Assembly: GCF_004664715.2 (NCBI RefSeq)
Contig: NC_051074.1
Span: 16,779,678-16,843,677, forward strand
DNA length: 64,000 nucleotides
Origin: Peromyscus leucopus
Lineage: Eukaryota > Chordata > Mammalia > Rodentia > Cricetidae
Direction of reading: 5' to 3'
Each line of letters opens with the position of its first letter. Within the stretch, counting starts at the first letter, position 1. Shown piece after piece: positions 12,775-23,475 of this stretch. A program made the translations under genes and the position numbers. The notes under the pieces were generated by a model. The model made no database searches. It saw nothing but the letters and a program-made list of their open reading frames with translations, and was not told the DNA's origin.

Positions 12775-12775
12775 C
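12712..12775. repeat. (CA)n microsatellite
   Basis: Pure AC run at 12722-12767, then an interrupting G and two more CA units. It is complementary to the preceding (TG)n tract. The open frames crossing both tracts are low-complexity artefacts. Confidence 0.97.
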
Positions 12776-12989
12776 CAAACTATGACCTAAACAGAAGTAA
12801 AACCTATATGAAGACACTTAGCATATTTAGGGCTCACTACGCAGGAAACAGGCTTCTTTCTCATCTCATTTTCGTCTAATGATGCTGCCTCTTTAACATC
12901 AACATAGCATTAATCACACTGTGGAACACAGATTCAAAGGAAAGTCTGCTAGTCCTCTCCTGTGAATTCACATAAAGGATGTTACTTTC

Positions 12990-13350
12990 ATCCAAGTAAT
13001 TCCGAAGGTGACAAATATTACAGATGCTGAATTTATGGGAGTGCTTGCTCCCTGTTTATTAACTCATCCATCTTGTGAGAAATAAAAGGCCCAAACAGCG
13101 AGACAAGTGGGCTTTTCTTATCCTGTCAGCCCAATGATGTTTTAAAGTAATCAATATCTATAATTACTGAACGCTGCCGGGGCACTTTAACCCTTCCTTC
13201 ACATCCTCACTGGTGCCTACCCACTTCCTACGGTACTAGTAACTTCAATGATAATTAGAGGAACATAAGCATAGTTTTGAAGTATTTCTATCAACTAGCT
13301 CACATTAATTAATTATCATCACATCCCATCTTTATAGCTGTGGTTTGGTG
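12990..13350. promoter_or_regulatory. Candidate conserved non-coding element
   Basis: A repeat-free stretch with balanced composition amid AT-rich DNA. It has several homeodomain-type cores: TATAATTACTG near 13159, ATGATAATTAG near 13247 and overlapping TTAATTAATTA near 13305. It also has a CpG-bearing block GAACGCTGCCGGGGCAC near 13169. No open frame or repeat accounts for it. That it is conserved or an enhancer is my inference from appearance only. Confidence 0.25.
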
Positions 13351-15902
13351 TATCAGGCATTCATAATGTGGGACATGGTGACAAGCAGAGGTCTTTGTGG
13401 TTTGTAAGATATGTGGATATTATGTGCAGCATAGTGGAGACTTATTCTCATTCAAGTGACATCAGATTCTATGGAATTGAAGTTCCTCTTAGAGGAGTAG
13501 AGGGGTGTAATACAATGAAAAAACACACATAAATGAAAAATATGCCACGGGCAAGCAGAATTTATCCTACAATTAATAAATACATATCTGAAAATCAAGT
13601 AATTCAATAAGTCATATGAAAAGAATTAAAACTAGAGCAATATTACAAATTCAGTAATATAGAACAATGTGTGAGTAAAGTAAAATCCTCTCAACCTTTT
13701 CTCCCACAGAGTAAAAAGAGGAGTGTCCTAAGTATGACTTTCTCAAGTTTAAGACAATGTAATGAATCCTGCTCCGTTCTCCTGAGATTGAAAATAACCA
13801 AGGATGTGTATACTTCCTAATTCTTTTCAACATTATGCTACATTGTTAGCTTCTTACATAAGTAACAAAAGAAGAAAAGCAAGAGTACATGTGTCCCAAT
13901 GAATATAACAGTGTAGAAGGAAAGCTAAAATAAATCTAGGGTCAGAGAAAAAAAAAAGTCTGTTATTAGGACTAATGGGTCAATTTAAACAAAGTGTCCA
14001 GATGTAATGTGTAAATTTAATACACAAAACCATAATTCTCTAAACTAGCAACAATTAAAAAACAAAATGAAAATTCCATCTGACATTTAAAATGAGTAAA
14101 TCTAATAAAGTTATGCATAAATATTCAAACAGAATTGTTTCATATTTTTCAAGATGTTCGAGATAAAAATTATTTCTCAAGTACTGAGAGATATGCAACT
14201 ATTGAGTTAGAGACAAGGGACTTTAATCCTCTTAGTAGAAGCAGTAGTCAGAGTATCCATACTAAACCAGTCCCTCAAGGAAAGCAGAAGTAGGGTTAAA
14301 AAGCATGTGTAGCAAAAAATAATCCAAAGTTTAGAAAAATGGTGATCTTATTACAGCCATTAAACTTACTTGAACTAATGCCCCAAGTAAAGCATTATCC
14401 TTTACACTTTACAATAAGCACCACAATGAAAATGTTGCCTAGAGATGAGAACACTATGTCAATCTTCCAAAGATTTCATTCTCTGATTATTATTGAAAGT
14501 ATTGTCTAAGGTAGAGTCTCTATCCACAAACATGAAGAATTTAAGGCCTATGAGGAAATACCCTCAATAGACCAAGGTTGTTGCCTAAAAACTAGAAAAC
14601 TTCTTCAACTATTATAAATACCTGTACACATATAGAGAATTATCTTGCTCATAGATGATAATACTTTATATTTTCAAGGTCAATAAATGCCTATCTCACA
14701 ACACTAACAGAAAAATGTGAGAAACTACAAATCCTAAACAATGTAACTTTTTAAGTTCATTTGTAGAGTGACATTAAAAGATTAAAATGAAGATATGGTG
14801 ACAAATTGTATGGCAATGGACTTGAAAACTTAGATGAAGGTGAACAAAAAAATCCTTGAAATCTCAAATTACCAAGTTATATGCAAAATAACAGATCATT
14901 TAAAATAACCTAACATCTATCAAAGACATTAGATTTATGTCAATAATTCCTCTAAAATTTAGGCATAAGGTCAAATTATCCCCATAAATATTTTGAAAAA
15001 AAACTGTTAGATTATTTGGAAATATATAATGAATATGCAAAGGATGTAGATGTAGAAAAGCACACTCATTGTAAGAAATTATTATTGATTTAGGTTCAAT
15101 ATACTCTGATGGTCAAAAATACAAAAGGATCTACACTGTAATATAATGAATACAGGAAATGAAAAAAAAGATCTTATAAGGAAGAAAGCAGAGAACAAAT
15201 GTGAGAATTTTCTTTGATTCAGAAACCAGGGGTTAACATGGTTTCACTTTTGTCAGTTCGAGAATGTGCCTGAACCCCTGACATCCTTATGTAATAACTG
15301 CTACCACTGCTGACGTATATTCTTGTTGTGTCTTGCCTCAATCATAAATAGTTCACTTGCTATTTTCTCTGAAATTGTTAAAAATAAATAAGTAAATTCC
15401 CTATAATAAGTTACTTAACATCTGGAATTCTCCCTTTGTCATTCAGGCTATATACAGGTTCTAAAGAAAACAAGATATGAATATAATAGATAACACATTG
15501 TTCTGACTATAAGAGTCACAATTTCAGACACAAAGATTAACTTCCATTCTGATGCAAGTCTTGACTTCATAATTTTTTAAAAGATTCAATTATATATAGA
15601 ATAAACTCAAATTCTAGAAATGATTTGTAACCCTCATCTAATCAAAAGTTATCCAAGACACTCCTTCTCTATCTATAAACCCATCAAGTCCAAGGAGACA
15701 AAAAGCTCCCAAAACAGAATACAATAGCAGGATGGGTACAGCAAATTAGTTATGAATAATTCCATTTAAAGGAGAAACCATAAGCGAAGGAACTACTTGG
15801 TTCCATTAAGTTCTCATTTCTGCCAGCTCAATCACGTTTGCTTTCAAGGACTATAAATAGTTTGTTAAACTTAGACCTCTGCACTTTAGTCCAAAATGGG
15901 AA

Positions 15903-15905
<3 letters not shown>
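13351..15905. other. AT-rich non-coding DNA, possibly old LINE remnants
   Basis: Nothing is securely identified. Phrases such as AAGGTCAATAAATGCC and GGAAATATATAATGAATATGC between 14.5 and 15.2 kb have the A-rich texture of decayed L1 ORF2. I could not align a long enough ordered series to call it. Confidence 0.3.

Positions 15906-15953
<48 letters not shown>
15906..15953. repeat. (TG)n microsatellite
   Basis: Pure TG run of about 48 bp, the longest uninterrupted TG tract in the first 16 kb. Confidence 0.98.
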
Positions 15954-15954
<1 letters not shown>

Positions 15955-18239
15955 TATATTCTTAAATGGATACTTTCATATTCAGTAATTTCATGGCTTA
16001 TCTATCTAAATAAAATTTAGGGACCAATAATCATCTACCATTGCCTCTTTTTATTCAGTCACATTTATAATATTTATGGTAATATGTCATGTGAACAACT
16101 TTGTGGGTTTCCCATGTATGTGACACTGATTTACTTCATTAGATATGAGACTTGTCTCTGCATTGTTCCACAGAAAAATCTCATTTCTATATTTGTCTCC
16201 TTTTAACATAGTTTAGATGATTAGTAGATCACGTACTTAATATTTTAAAAGAACATTAAGTGTTACTAAATTTGTCCTTTACACTCCAAAGTAAGAAATC
16301 TCATTGACCATCGGTAAAATAAGAAAGAAATACAACCAGAGCAAAGCTTTAAATTTAAGCTGTAATTAGAACTACTATCTATAACCAAGTGAAAAATCTA
16401 TGGGTTACATGCAAACAATACTACTGCCTGCTACAACAAAATCTTTGTAAAATCCTATTACTTGTCGTGGTAGACCAAATACTGAAGATACAAGAAAAAA
16501 CTAACTAAATTTTGAACTTAGATGTTAGAAAATGATACTTTGAACAAGAAAATAATAGCAGTGGAAGCCCAACAGAATGATGAATTTTCTTTAGAGTATA
16601 TATTTTATAGACAGATTGAAAGACAAATAGATAGATAGAAATAGATATATAATTTTATCATGCAAATAAATTGTAAAAAATGAAAAATTTCTGTGACCTA
16701 GAGAAAAACAATGTAAAACTGAAAATTCTGGAGCTGAAAAACATAATAATCAAAACATTAACTTTAGCCGAAAGGGTAGTAACTTGCATTTTACAGAAGC
16801 AGTCTTCAGTAGGTAATGTAATGACAGAATATTAGGAGACAGAAAGACTGGAGCATCTCTAGTTTAGTATAAAAAAGAAACATATTAACAGATAAAATAA
16901 GAGAAACTTAGTTTGAAAGAATCTTTCTCTAAAACTCACCTCTATGAAAATAACAATTAGAAAGGTAGTGAAATGCTTTCTGAAAAAACAGGGATCAAAG
17001 AATTTAAATTTTAAGTAGTGACAGGAACAGCTGTCAGAATCAAATTTGACAAGGAAAAGTTCTATCTGACAGAACTATACTTCAGAAAACAAGTGCCATA
17101 AAAGTGTCCTTCAGGACTGTGTATATACTTCTTCCTGGGCCCCATTGGCTTTAAAGGTTCCTGTCCAGTTATCCTGTAATATTCTAATAATGTCTGCCTT
17201 TGTAGGAAACTTGACCTTTGTCTGTTGCAGCTTCTGTATCCTTTCTTTACCCTGTGTCTTTAAAGTCTTATATTAACATGTCATGGTGAATTTCTTTATG
17301 ATTATTACATAGTAGTTTCCGCAAAATTAAAATCTTCCATCTTGGAGGTAAATTCCTTAAGTCACGGGATGTTAGAAAGGGTTATAGAATGTTATTAAGG
17401 GAGGTAGGATTTTCTACCATGCAGGGAAGATCTTTAAGGTCAGATCTTTAAGGTGTTTAAATAAACACCTCAATCAAAAGTCCCTGAAAGGGACCAGATA
17501 CACTATGCTCTTCCCTCCCAAGTCTACAAAGCTTGGTGGTCTGTAGGAAGACATCTCAGCTGAGCAATCAGAAAGTTGTTCAGAACACCTGAGCTACTTG
17601 AAAGACAGTCGCCAGCCAACTGATAGACCTGCAGGTTGTGCAGTCGCCTTCAGGTTGAGTCTTCACCAAACTGAGCCAGGCTGTCAGTGACTCATCTGTC
17701 TGTGAGTCATTTATGTTCCTGTTCTGATCCCTCACTTAACATTTCTGTCAATAACTCCACTTAAATTCTTTGATTCAACAAGTTGAATTGTGATGGTATC
17801 AGTACTTTGATTTGTTGTTAGTCCTATTTGGAATGAGTAGACTTTTTTTTTTTTTCTTGTTTGCATCCTCCTAAGAATTATGCCACACAACACATGCCCT
17901 AGTCTCTTTGCTGTCATGGAGAACTCTTGTATCTAAATGACATTACTTCCTCTAGGTTTGGAAATTTTCCTCTTGCTATTTTATTGAAGATATTCCCAAT
18001 GTATCCACTAAACTATTAATACACTTTTTTCTAAGGCCATAATTCAGAGGTTAGTGGTTTTTATGTTATCTCCAAATGCCCAATGTTCTTCTCATGGAAT
18101 CTTTAAACTACTCACTAACTTTTGTTCAGTGATCTAATTCCCCTGTGCATCTCTCATCCCTGGCTCTTAGTTTTCTACATTATTTACTCTATTTGTGAAG
18201 ACTTTCATTGAGATTTTCTTATATATATTTGTTTTTGGG
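15954..18239. other. Non-coding DNA, partly unclassified repeat-like
   Basis: The first 1.2 kb is featureless AT-rich DNA with a few GATA units at 16627-16650. From about 17140 to 17830 the base composition is more mixed and repeat-like. It contains a 13-bp tandem repeat at 17428-17454, a 20-bp palindrome at 17451-17470, and a GCCAGCCAACTGATAGA motif at 17611-17627 that recurs with one mismatch at 19495-19511. I suspect a diverged LTR or LINE part but cannot name it. A T13 run at 17842-17854 is present. Confidence 0.35.
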
Positions 18240-18765
18240 GAAGTTAATTAAAATATATTTATATCATTTCTCTTCCCTCCCCCATATCTCCTCCCTTGTC
18301 CCCACTACTTCTCCATCTCAAGCTAATGGCCTCTGTTTTCTCTAATTGTTGTTCCTATATATAGAAATAAACATTGCTGAGTATTCTTATGTCTACATAT
18401 GCTCGGATATACATAATGTTTTAGGGCTGACTGCTTGAAATTGGATAATAATTTAGGAAACTCGTCACTAAGGAAGCCTAATTCTCCCTCTCTCAAAAGT
18501 TATTAACTGCCTGAAACTCTTTATCTCGGGCTGAAGCCATGATTTCTCCCATCTCTGTCAATTGATACTGTCTTTGTTCATGTCTTGTTAGGTAGTCATA
18601 TTGTTGAGATTTCACTGGGTGTAGCTTATCAGTCATTTTTAGAAGACACTCTCTTGCTGCAGACTTCCTGGTCACTGGAATTTGACAATCTTTCCATTTC
18701 CTTAGATTAGGTGTAGTGGCTTTTTTTAGATGTATCTGTTTTGACTGGTTTATTTAATTTTTCAT
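18240..18765 (-). mobile_element. L1 (Lx-type) 3' UTR
   Basis: Antisense rodent L1 3' UTR with landmarks in the expected order: TATTTATATCATTTCTCTTC, polypyrimidine (18271-18315), CAAGCTAATGGCCTCTG, ACATAATGTTTTAGGGCTGA, TTGGATAATAATTTAGG, AAGTTATTAACTGCCTG, GTTGAGATTTCACTGGGTGT, TGACAATCTTTCC, then TTAGGTGTAGTGGC and TAGATGTATCTGTTTTGACTGG. No ORF2 sequence is joined to it. Confidence 0.75.
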
Positions 18766-19910
18766 TCCCAATACAATTTCAGTATGGATTTTCCATAAAA
18801 CTCAAACTTGACTCTCATATTTTGAATTGATTTCCTTATTTCACTCATTTTTTGTCTTTGTGTTCTTTGAATTGTTTAATAATAGTTATAATTATCTTTT
18901 AAAATTATTTGTCTGAGAGTTTCCCATGTCATTTTCTATAAGATCCACTTTTGCAGGACTTGTAATGTTTGAAGGAAAAGGCTAATTTTTGGTTGCTTTT
19001 ATTTCTTTATTCGTATTAATGCATTTGAAGTTAATTCATTGGTTGAATATCTTTCCTTTTTATTCAAGTCACCTTTCTGCTTTTAAGAGGATTGTTTGGC
19101 CAGTCGCTGGTGGCTCACGACTTTAATCCCAACACTTGGGAGGCAGAGGCAGGCAGATCTCTGTGAGTTCAAGGTCAGCCTGGTCTACAGAGCGAGATCC
19201 AGGAAAGGCACAAAGCTACACAGAGAGAAACCCTGTCTCAAAAAAAACCAAAAAAAAAAAAAAAAAGTGGAGTGTTTGTAATGATTAGGATGGGACTAAT
19301 TAATAGTAGAAATAGAATTTCAGTTTCACTTTGTTTATCTACTACTAAGGGCTACAAACTATTACAGGTCTTCTGCTTTTCAGCTATAGTCTGATACTTT
19401 CAGTTGCTTGCTCAAGGAACTTGGAATAGGTTTTCCATACTAATTTGGACAAGTGCTAAATTTCAAGGCCAAATCAAGCAAAGGGAAGTTGTCTGCCAGC
19501 CAACTGACAGAGCTCTGTTGAATCTTTAGTGAGAAAGTAGCCTGTGTCTTTCAGCCATGTGTGCGGGCTAGAGAGTCCTTTATCGGAACAGACCGAAAAC
19601 AGATTAATCCAAAATTATGGAGGGGTGCTGGGGTGATATTGTAGTCTATAAGCAGAGTCCATGAGGACTGTTTATCTATGTTGTAAGGGGAGGCTGGAAA
19701 ATCTCTGGCAAAGAGGTCTCTAGAAAATTGCAAATCCTAAAGGGAGAGAGAGAAGCTAAGAAGAGTTTGGGGTCTCTAACAAGAATTCATGAACTACAAG
19801 AAGAAAGGGGGACTGTGTGGGTTCTAGGGTTCTATTGGGAGTCAAAAAGTACTAGTGGGGTTGATGCAGGGATTTATAGGGGACAGAAATAGTAGAGGAG
19901 GATCAACAAG
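18766..19910 (-). mobile_element. Possible LINE ORF1/5' region remnant (tentative)
   Basis: Excluding the B1 at 19098-19266, this stretch resembles antisense LINE ORF1/5' sequence. T-rich text such as TTGATTTCCTTATTTCACTC and TTATTTGTCTGAGAGTTTCC (18830-18920) occurs, followed by GA-rich text (19730-19905) of the sort seen in rodent L1 5' regions. The match is by texture and a few phrases only. The open frames at 19551-19733 and 20043-20225 carry no recognisable protein motif. Confidence 0.3.
19098..19266 (+). mobile_element. B1 SINE, cricetid-type
   Basis: Full-length plus-strand B1 with GGTGGCTCACGACTTTAATC, GAGTTCAAGGTCAGCCTGG, AGGAAAGGCACAAAGCTACA and ACAGAGAGAAACCCTGTCTC, then an A-rich tail to 19266. 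The AAAGGCACAAAGCTACAC block is the form I associate with Cricetidae. Imperfect target-site duplication: AGAGGATTGTTT (19086-19097) and AGTGGAGTGTTT (19266-19277), 10 of 12 identical. Confidence 0.95.
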
Positions 19911-20514
19911 AATGAACTATATATGAAAATGCCATAAAAGCTACAACAAGACGATGTGTATTATTAATACACACCAAAAAAAGAGAAAGAAAGTTTTTAA
20001 AAACTCTAATGAGAAGTATGGGTTACCTATTTATGAGTTTTGTCATTGAGTTGCCACAGATGGCAAAGCCCTGTTGCTGTAGACACCAGAATCTTGAATC
20101 ATAGGACACAGGACATGCAAAAATAAAGTTGGTACTAACCTGGACCCTTCATATCTACTGAATTGCTTCATATATTTGTATGGTGCTATGCATACTACTA
20201 GAAGAGAAAAATAATCAGCAGTCATACTTACCCACGAATTCTTAGAACTACAGTAATGATTGGTAAGAAATATATGGCTATCAGTATAATAGTTTAATGA
20301 ATGTAGTGAGAATAACTAGCCACTTTCTGATTAGATCTACAGTCCTCTGCATAAGACAGAACTCATGCCTGGTACTATCACCTGGGAGAAGAATGAATGC
20401 ACAAGAAGGTCAGACTCCAGGCAACAATTTAGTAATACTATTGCTTTGCTAAGTAGACACATTGTTAAACTGACCTCCTAAGTACTTAGCTTTATACTCA
20501 TAATTAGTTTGATG
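19911..20514. other. Non-coding DNA, nothing recognised
   Basis: No repeat family or gene recognised. A poly-A/AG stretch lies at 19976-20000. Confidence 0.45.
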
Positions 20515-20640
20515 TTTTTATTTATGTAAACAATGTATTTGACCATACCTACCCTCTCTTACCTCCCATCTACTCCTACCTTATTCCTTATTTCTCCACT
20601 CAAATCTTTCCTTCCCAATTTTGTGGGTTTTTTTTTAATA
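20515..20640 (-). mobile_element. L1 3' UTR terminal fragment
   Basis: Antisense L1 3' end: GTAAACAATGTATTTGACC, the C/T-rich stretch at 20547-20610 (antisense of the L1 polypurine tract), and CCAATTTTGTGGG. It is about 120 bp long and diverged. Confidence 0.6.
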
Positions 20641-20720
20641 CATCATGATTAGAATAGTTTCTCTTTGCAGTAAATGACAAATAAATGTACAGAAAATAAG
20701 ATACTTAAGAGTGCTCAGTC

Positions 20721-20763
20721 ACACACACATATACATATACATATATATGTGTATATATATGTA
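20721..20763. repeat. (CA)n/(TA)n composite simple repeat
   Basis: CACACACACATATACATATAC followed by ATATATATGTGTATATATAT-type sequence. It lies between two L1 3' UTR pieces and probably belongs to the downstream L1, whose 3' UTR often carries such a tract. Confidence 0.85.
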
Positions 20764-21120
20764 CTCCAATCTATGTCCATGATTCATGATTCCATATGCA
20801 AGACCTGCCCAAGATCAAGTCAGTGAGCCAAAACCCCAGCATGGAATGAGGAAGGGCTCACAAATTTGCTTTCATCAGAACTTGAGTCCCTGATAGATTA
20901 CTCATGTTATATATTCCATAAATAACCCTGTACCCATGCACATATTGGCAACATTAAATGGACTCAGTGTGTTAAATAAAGAATTCATAAAATTGGGAGG
21001 AAATGGTGGGAATGGAAGAATAAGAATGGAGTAGATGAGGGATAATTGAAGGTAAGTTAGGTCAAAATATATTGTTTAAATGAATATAAATATCAAATTA
21101 TAAAAAATAAATATTTTCAA
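20764..21120 (+). mobile_element. L1 (Lx-type) 3' UTR
   Basis: Plus-strand 3' UTR: CCCAAGATCAAGTCAGTGAG, CAGCATGGAATGAGGAAGGG, CTGTACCCATGCACATATTGG, GGACTCAGTGTGTTAAATAA, TAAAATTGGGAGGAAATGG, a GA-rich run, GTCAAAATATATTG, TATAAAAAATAAATA. The order matches the rodent consensus I know. It points away from the minus-strand piece at 20515-20640. Confidence 0.75.
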
Positions 21121-21174
21121 AAGGTTAAATAATATATATTACATGACACTGTAGGTATAAAAAATGAATCAAAG

Positions 21175-21400
21175 TTCATATGTGTATATATATATGAATA
21201 TTAACACATACATATATACATAACAATAATTAAAGAAACAATGACCAAAAATTTGAAAGAAATAATGGAGTGGGTAAACATTGGGAGGTTGGAGGGTAGG
21301 AAGGGCAATAGAGATGTATTGTAAGTATAGTTATATAAAACCTCAATTCATAATTATATACAAATGATAAAAATCTTATGTATAAAATTAATAATACACA
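21175..21400 (+). mobile_element. L1 3' end fragment
   Basis: ATACATATATACATAACAATAATTAAAGAA-type text (21207-21236), then AATGGAGTGGGTAAACATTGGGAGGTTGGAGG (21264-21295) and ATGTATTGTAAGTATAG, matching the terminal part of a plus-strand rodent L1 3' UTR. The tail is decayed. Confidence 0.6.
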
Positions 21401-21410
21401 CAGAGAGAAA

Positions 21411-21478
21411 CATGGACACACACAATATATATAATATATAATATAACACACACATATATACATATATATATATAATCT
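21411..21478. repeat. CA/TA-rich simple repeat
   Basis: ACACACACAATATATATAAT-type sequence with mixed CA and TA units. The open frame on the minus strand here (Y/I/C-rich) is an artefact of the repeat. Confidence 0.85.
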
Positions 21479-21764
21479 ATATTGATCAGAGTTCAGAGCT
21501 GACACAGCATAAACTGTGAATATTTTGGCTGAGAATAAGAAACATCATGGCCTATCATTGTAGTAGGTAGAAATCCAATTTAAAACACTATTTGTTAGTT
21601 TTGAAAGTTAGCCTGATTTTACCTTGTGATCCATACCATTGTTTAGTACTTATTCAAATGAATGAAAAATTTACATTTACAAAAATTCTTTTAATTGAAT
21701 GATAATAAGAGATATTTTATTTGCAAAAATGTAGAAAACACTGAGAGATTTTTGTTTCAGAGGT

Positions 21765-21973
21765 CTATTTTTATTTTATGTTCATGAATGTTTCTTTTTC
21801 TGCATGTATATCTGTGCACCACCTGTAATATTGCCTTCACAGGCTATAAGAAAGCATAAGACTGCCTGGAACTGAAGTTATAGATTGTGAGTCACATGTG
21901 GGTGCTTGGAAACAAACAGCAGCCCTCTGGAAGAACACCGACTGCTCTTAACTGCTTGGCCATCTCTTCTATC
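21765..21973 (-). mobile_element. B3-type SINE
   Basis: Minus-strand B2/B3 family copy. Read on that strand: GGCCAAGCAGTTAAGAGCAG, CTTCCAGAGGGCTGCTG, CCAAGCACCCACATGTGACT, CAGTTCCAGGCAGTC, ATGCAGAAAAAGAAAC and ATAAAATAAAAATAG tail. The CTCACAATCTATAACTTCAG piece corresponds to the internal CTCACAACTGTCTGTAACTCCAG block. Confidence 0.85.
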
Positions 21974-21984
21974 ACATACTGACA

Positions 21985-22300
21985 TAGTTTCAAGAAATAA
22001 ATTTATAAACTGTAGTATATCTATACAATGAGATAGTTTTCATTGTTCCAAAGAAATAAGCTATTCACTCATGAAAAGACAAGCAGGAATTTTAAACTTT
22101 TATTACTAAGTGAAAGCAATTCATCAAAAAGTCTTACATACTATATGATGCCATGTATATGATATTCAGGGAAAGACAAACCTGTAACTACATTTGGAAA
22201 TCAAACACTCAAGTGGCTGTATGAGAAGAAATGAACAGATAGGTTGGAGGTGATTTTAGAACAGTATATAGTTCAGAAAATTGCAGAGAAACTACAGCAA
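21985..22300 (+). mobile_element. Old L1 (L1M-type) 3' end
   Basis: Follows the order of an ancient L1 3' end: AAACTGTAGTATATCTATAC, AATGAGATAG, AAGAAATAAGCTATTCACTC, ATGAAAAGACAAG, TATTACTAAGTGAAAG, CATACTATATGATGCC and GAACAGATAGGTTGGAGG. It is separate from the L1M piece that starts near 22560, because the same ORF2-end block appears again there. Confidence 0.6.
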
Positions 22301-23018
22301 TAAAAGGAAGAAACAGATCACACACTGACAATGTTAGAAAGGTAAGTGCATAGGTAGATACATGCATGCATAGATACACCAATGTAATGAGGACTTTGAC
22401 ATAATTAGGGAGGCAAGTAGTTCTATTCAACTTCATGTACAAATTTTCTATAAAGAACACTTGCAAAGGTTATTCTGAACTTATTGGTCATGAAATTCAT
22501 AATGATATTTTAGTGTCTTAGCCATGAAATTTATAATTAGGTACTACTAATGTATATCATATATTAGCATACTGCAATAATTGAAAAGGATGTGGAGAAA
22601 TCAAACCATTGTTGGTGACATGGTATGGTGGTGCATCCACTTTGTAAATCATTATCAAAGTTATGCAATACATTAAAAATCAAGTTAGCACAAAATCTAG
22701 CAATTCCATTCCTAGATATGTTCCCAAGAAAATTGGAAGCACATGTCTAGGCAAACTCTTGTATGTGGAAGTTGCTAGCAGCATTATTCTTAATAGCCGA
22801 ATAATAGAAACATATGCCCAAGCTGGTAAAATGAATAAATAAAATGTAGCATACAAACTGCATATTATTCAAGCATAAAAACAAATGAATTGCCATGTTA
22901 TCTGGTTACATGGATGAACCTTGAGAACATCACAGAAAATGAAAGAGCTATTAAGAACTGCCAATGTGTTGCACATTTCACCTTATATGAAATTTCCAGA
23001 TTGAAAACATTCAGAGAC

Positions 23019-23157
23019 CCTGGGCAGTGGTGGCACATGCTTTTAATCCCAACACTCAGGAGGCAGAGGCAGGCAGATCTATGTGAGTTCGAGGCCCGTC
23101 TTTGTTCCTGAGTTCCAAGAAAGGCACAAAGAAACCATGTCTCAAAAAAAAAGAGAG

Positions 23158-23158
<1 letters not shown>
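23019..23158 (+). mobile_element. B1 SINE inserted in L1M
   Basis: GGGCAGTGGTGGCACATGC head, AGGAGGCAGAGGCAGGCAG, GTGAGTTCGAGGCCCGTC, AAGAAAGGCACAAAG, AACCATGTCTC and an A-tail that has grown into (GAAA)n. Target-site duplication of 15 bp with one mismatch: 23004-23018 and 23222-23236, both ending ATTCAGAGAC. Confidence 0.93.
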
Positions 23159-23220
<62 letters not shown>

Positions 23221-23225
23221 AAAAA
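23150..23225. repeat. (GAAA)n microsatellite grown from a B1 tail
   Basis: A GAGAGA start passes into about 15 GAAA units. Because it lies between the B1 body and the 3' copy of the target-site duplication, it must have expanded from the SINE tail. Open frames of K/E or F/S composition on both strands here are artefacts. Confidence 0.96.
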
Positions 23226-23475
23226 TATTCAGAGACAAAAAAAATGTTTACTTACTTGCTTCATGACGATTTTGGAGTTGTGAGATTGGAATGGCCAATG
23301 GCAGTTTAGCAGGTATGGTATTCTTTTGACATGATGAAAATATTGTAAAGTGCACAGTGGAAATAACTGGAAATTTTTGTGAGTATACTAATTTAAAAAC
23401 AGTTAATTGCCTTTTTAAGTTTTAATGTTTTTATGTATATTATACTTCAGTTAACACATGTAAAAGTTGTATTTC

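Larger units (their letters stand above)
22560..23465 (+). mobile_element. Old L1 (L1M-type) ORF2 end and 3' UTR, split by a B1
   Basis: Ordered L1M landmarks are GGATGTGGAGAAATC, ATTGTTGGTGACATGG, CAATTCCATTCCTAGATATG, AGCAGCATTATTCTTAATAG, GGTTACATGGATGAACCTTG, CTTATATGAAATTTCCAG. After the B1 come TTTTGACATGATGAAAATAT and GAGTATACTAATTTAAAAAC. The B1 with its duplication interrupts at 23019-23221. No reading frame remains. Confidence 0.75.

Noticed and set aside
14000..15200. Possible ancient L1 ORF2
   Set aside because: Only A-rich texture and scattered short phrases match. No ordered series long enough to call.
23150..23225. Regularly spaced short repeats that could suggest a CRISPR-like array
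   Set aside because: They are tetranucleotide microsatellites without spacers in a mammalian genome. No array is present anywhere in the window.
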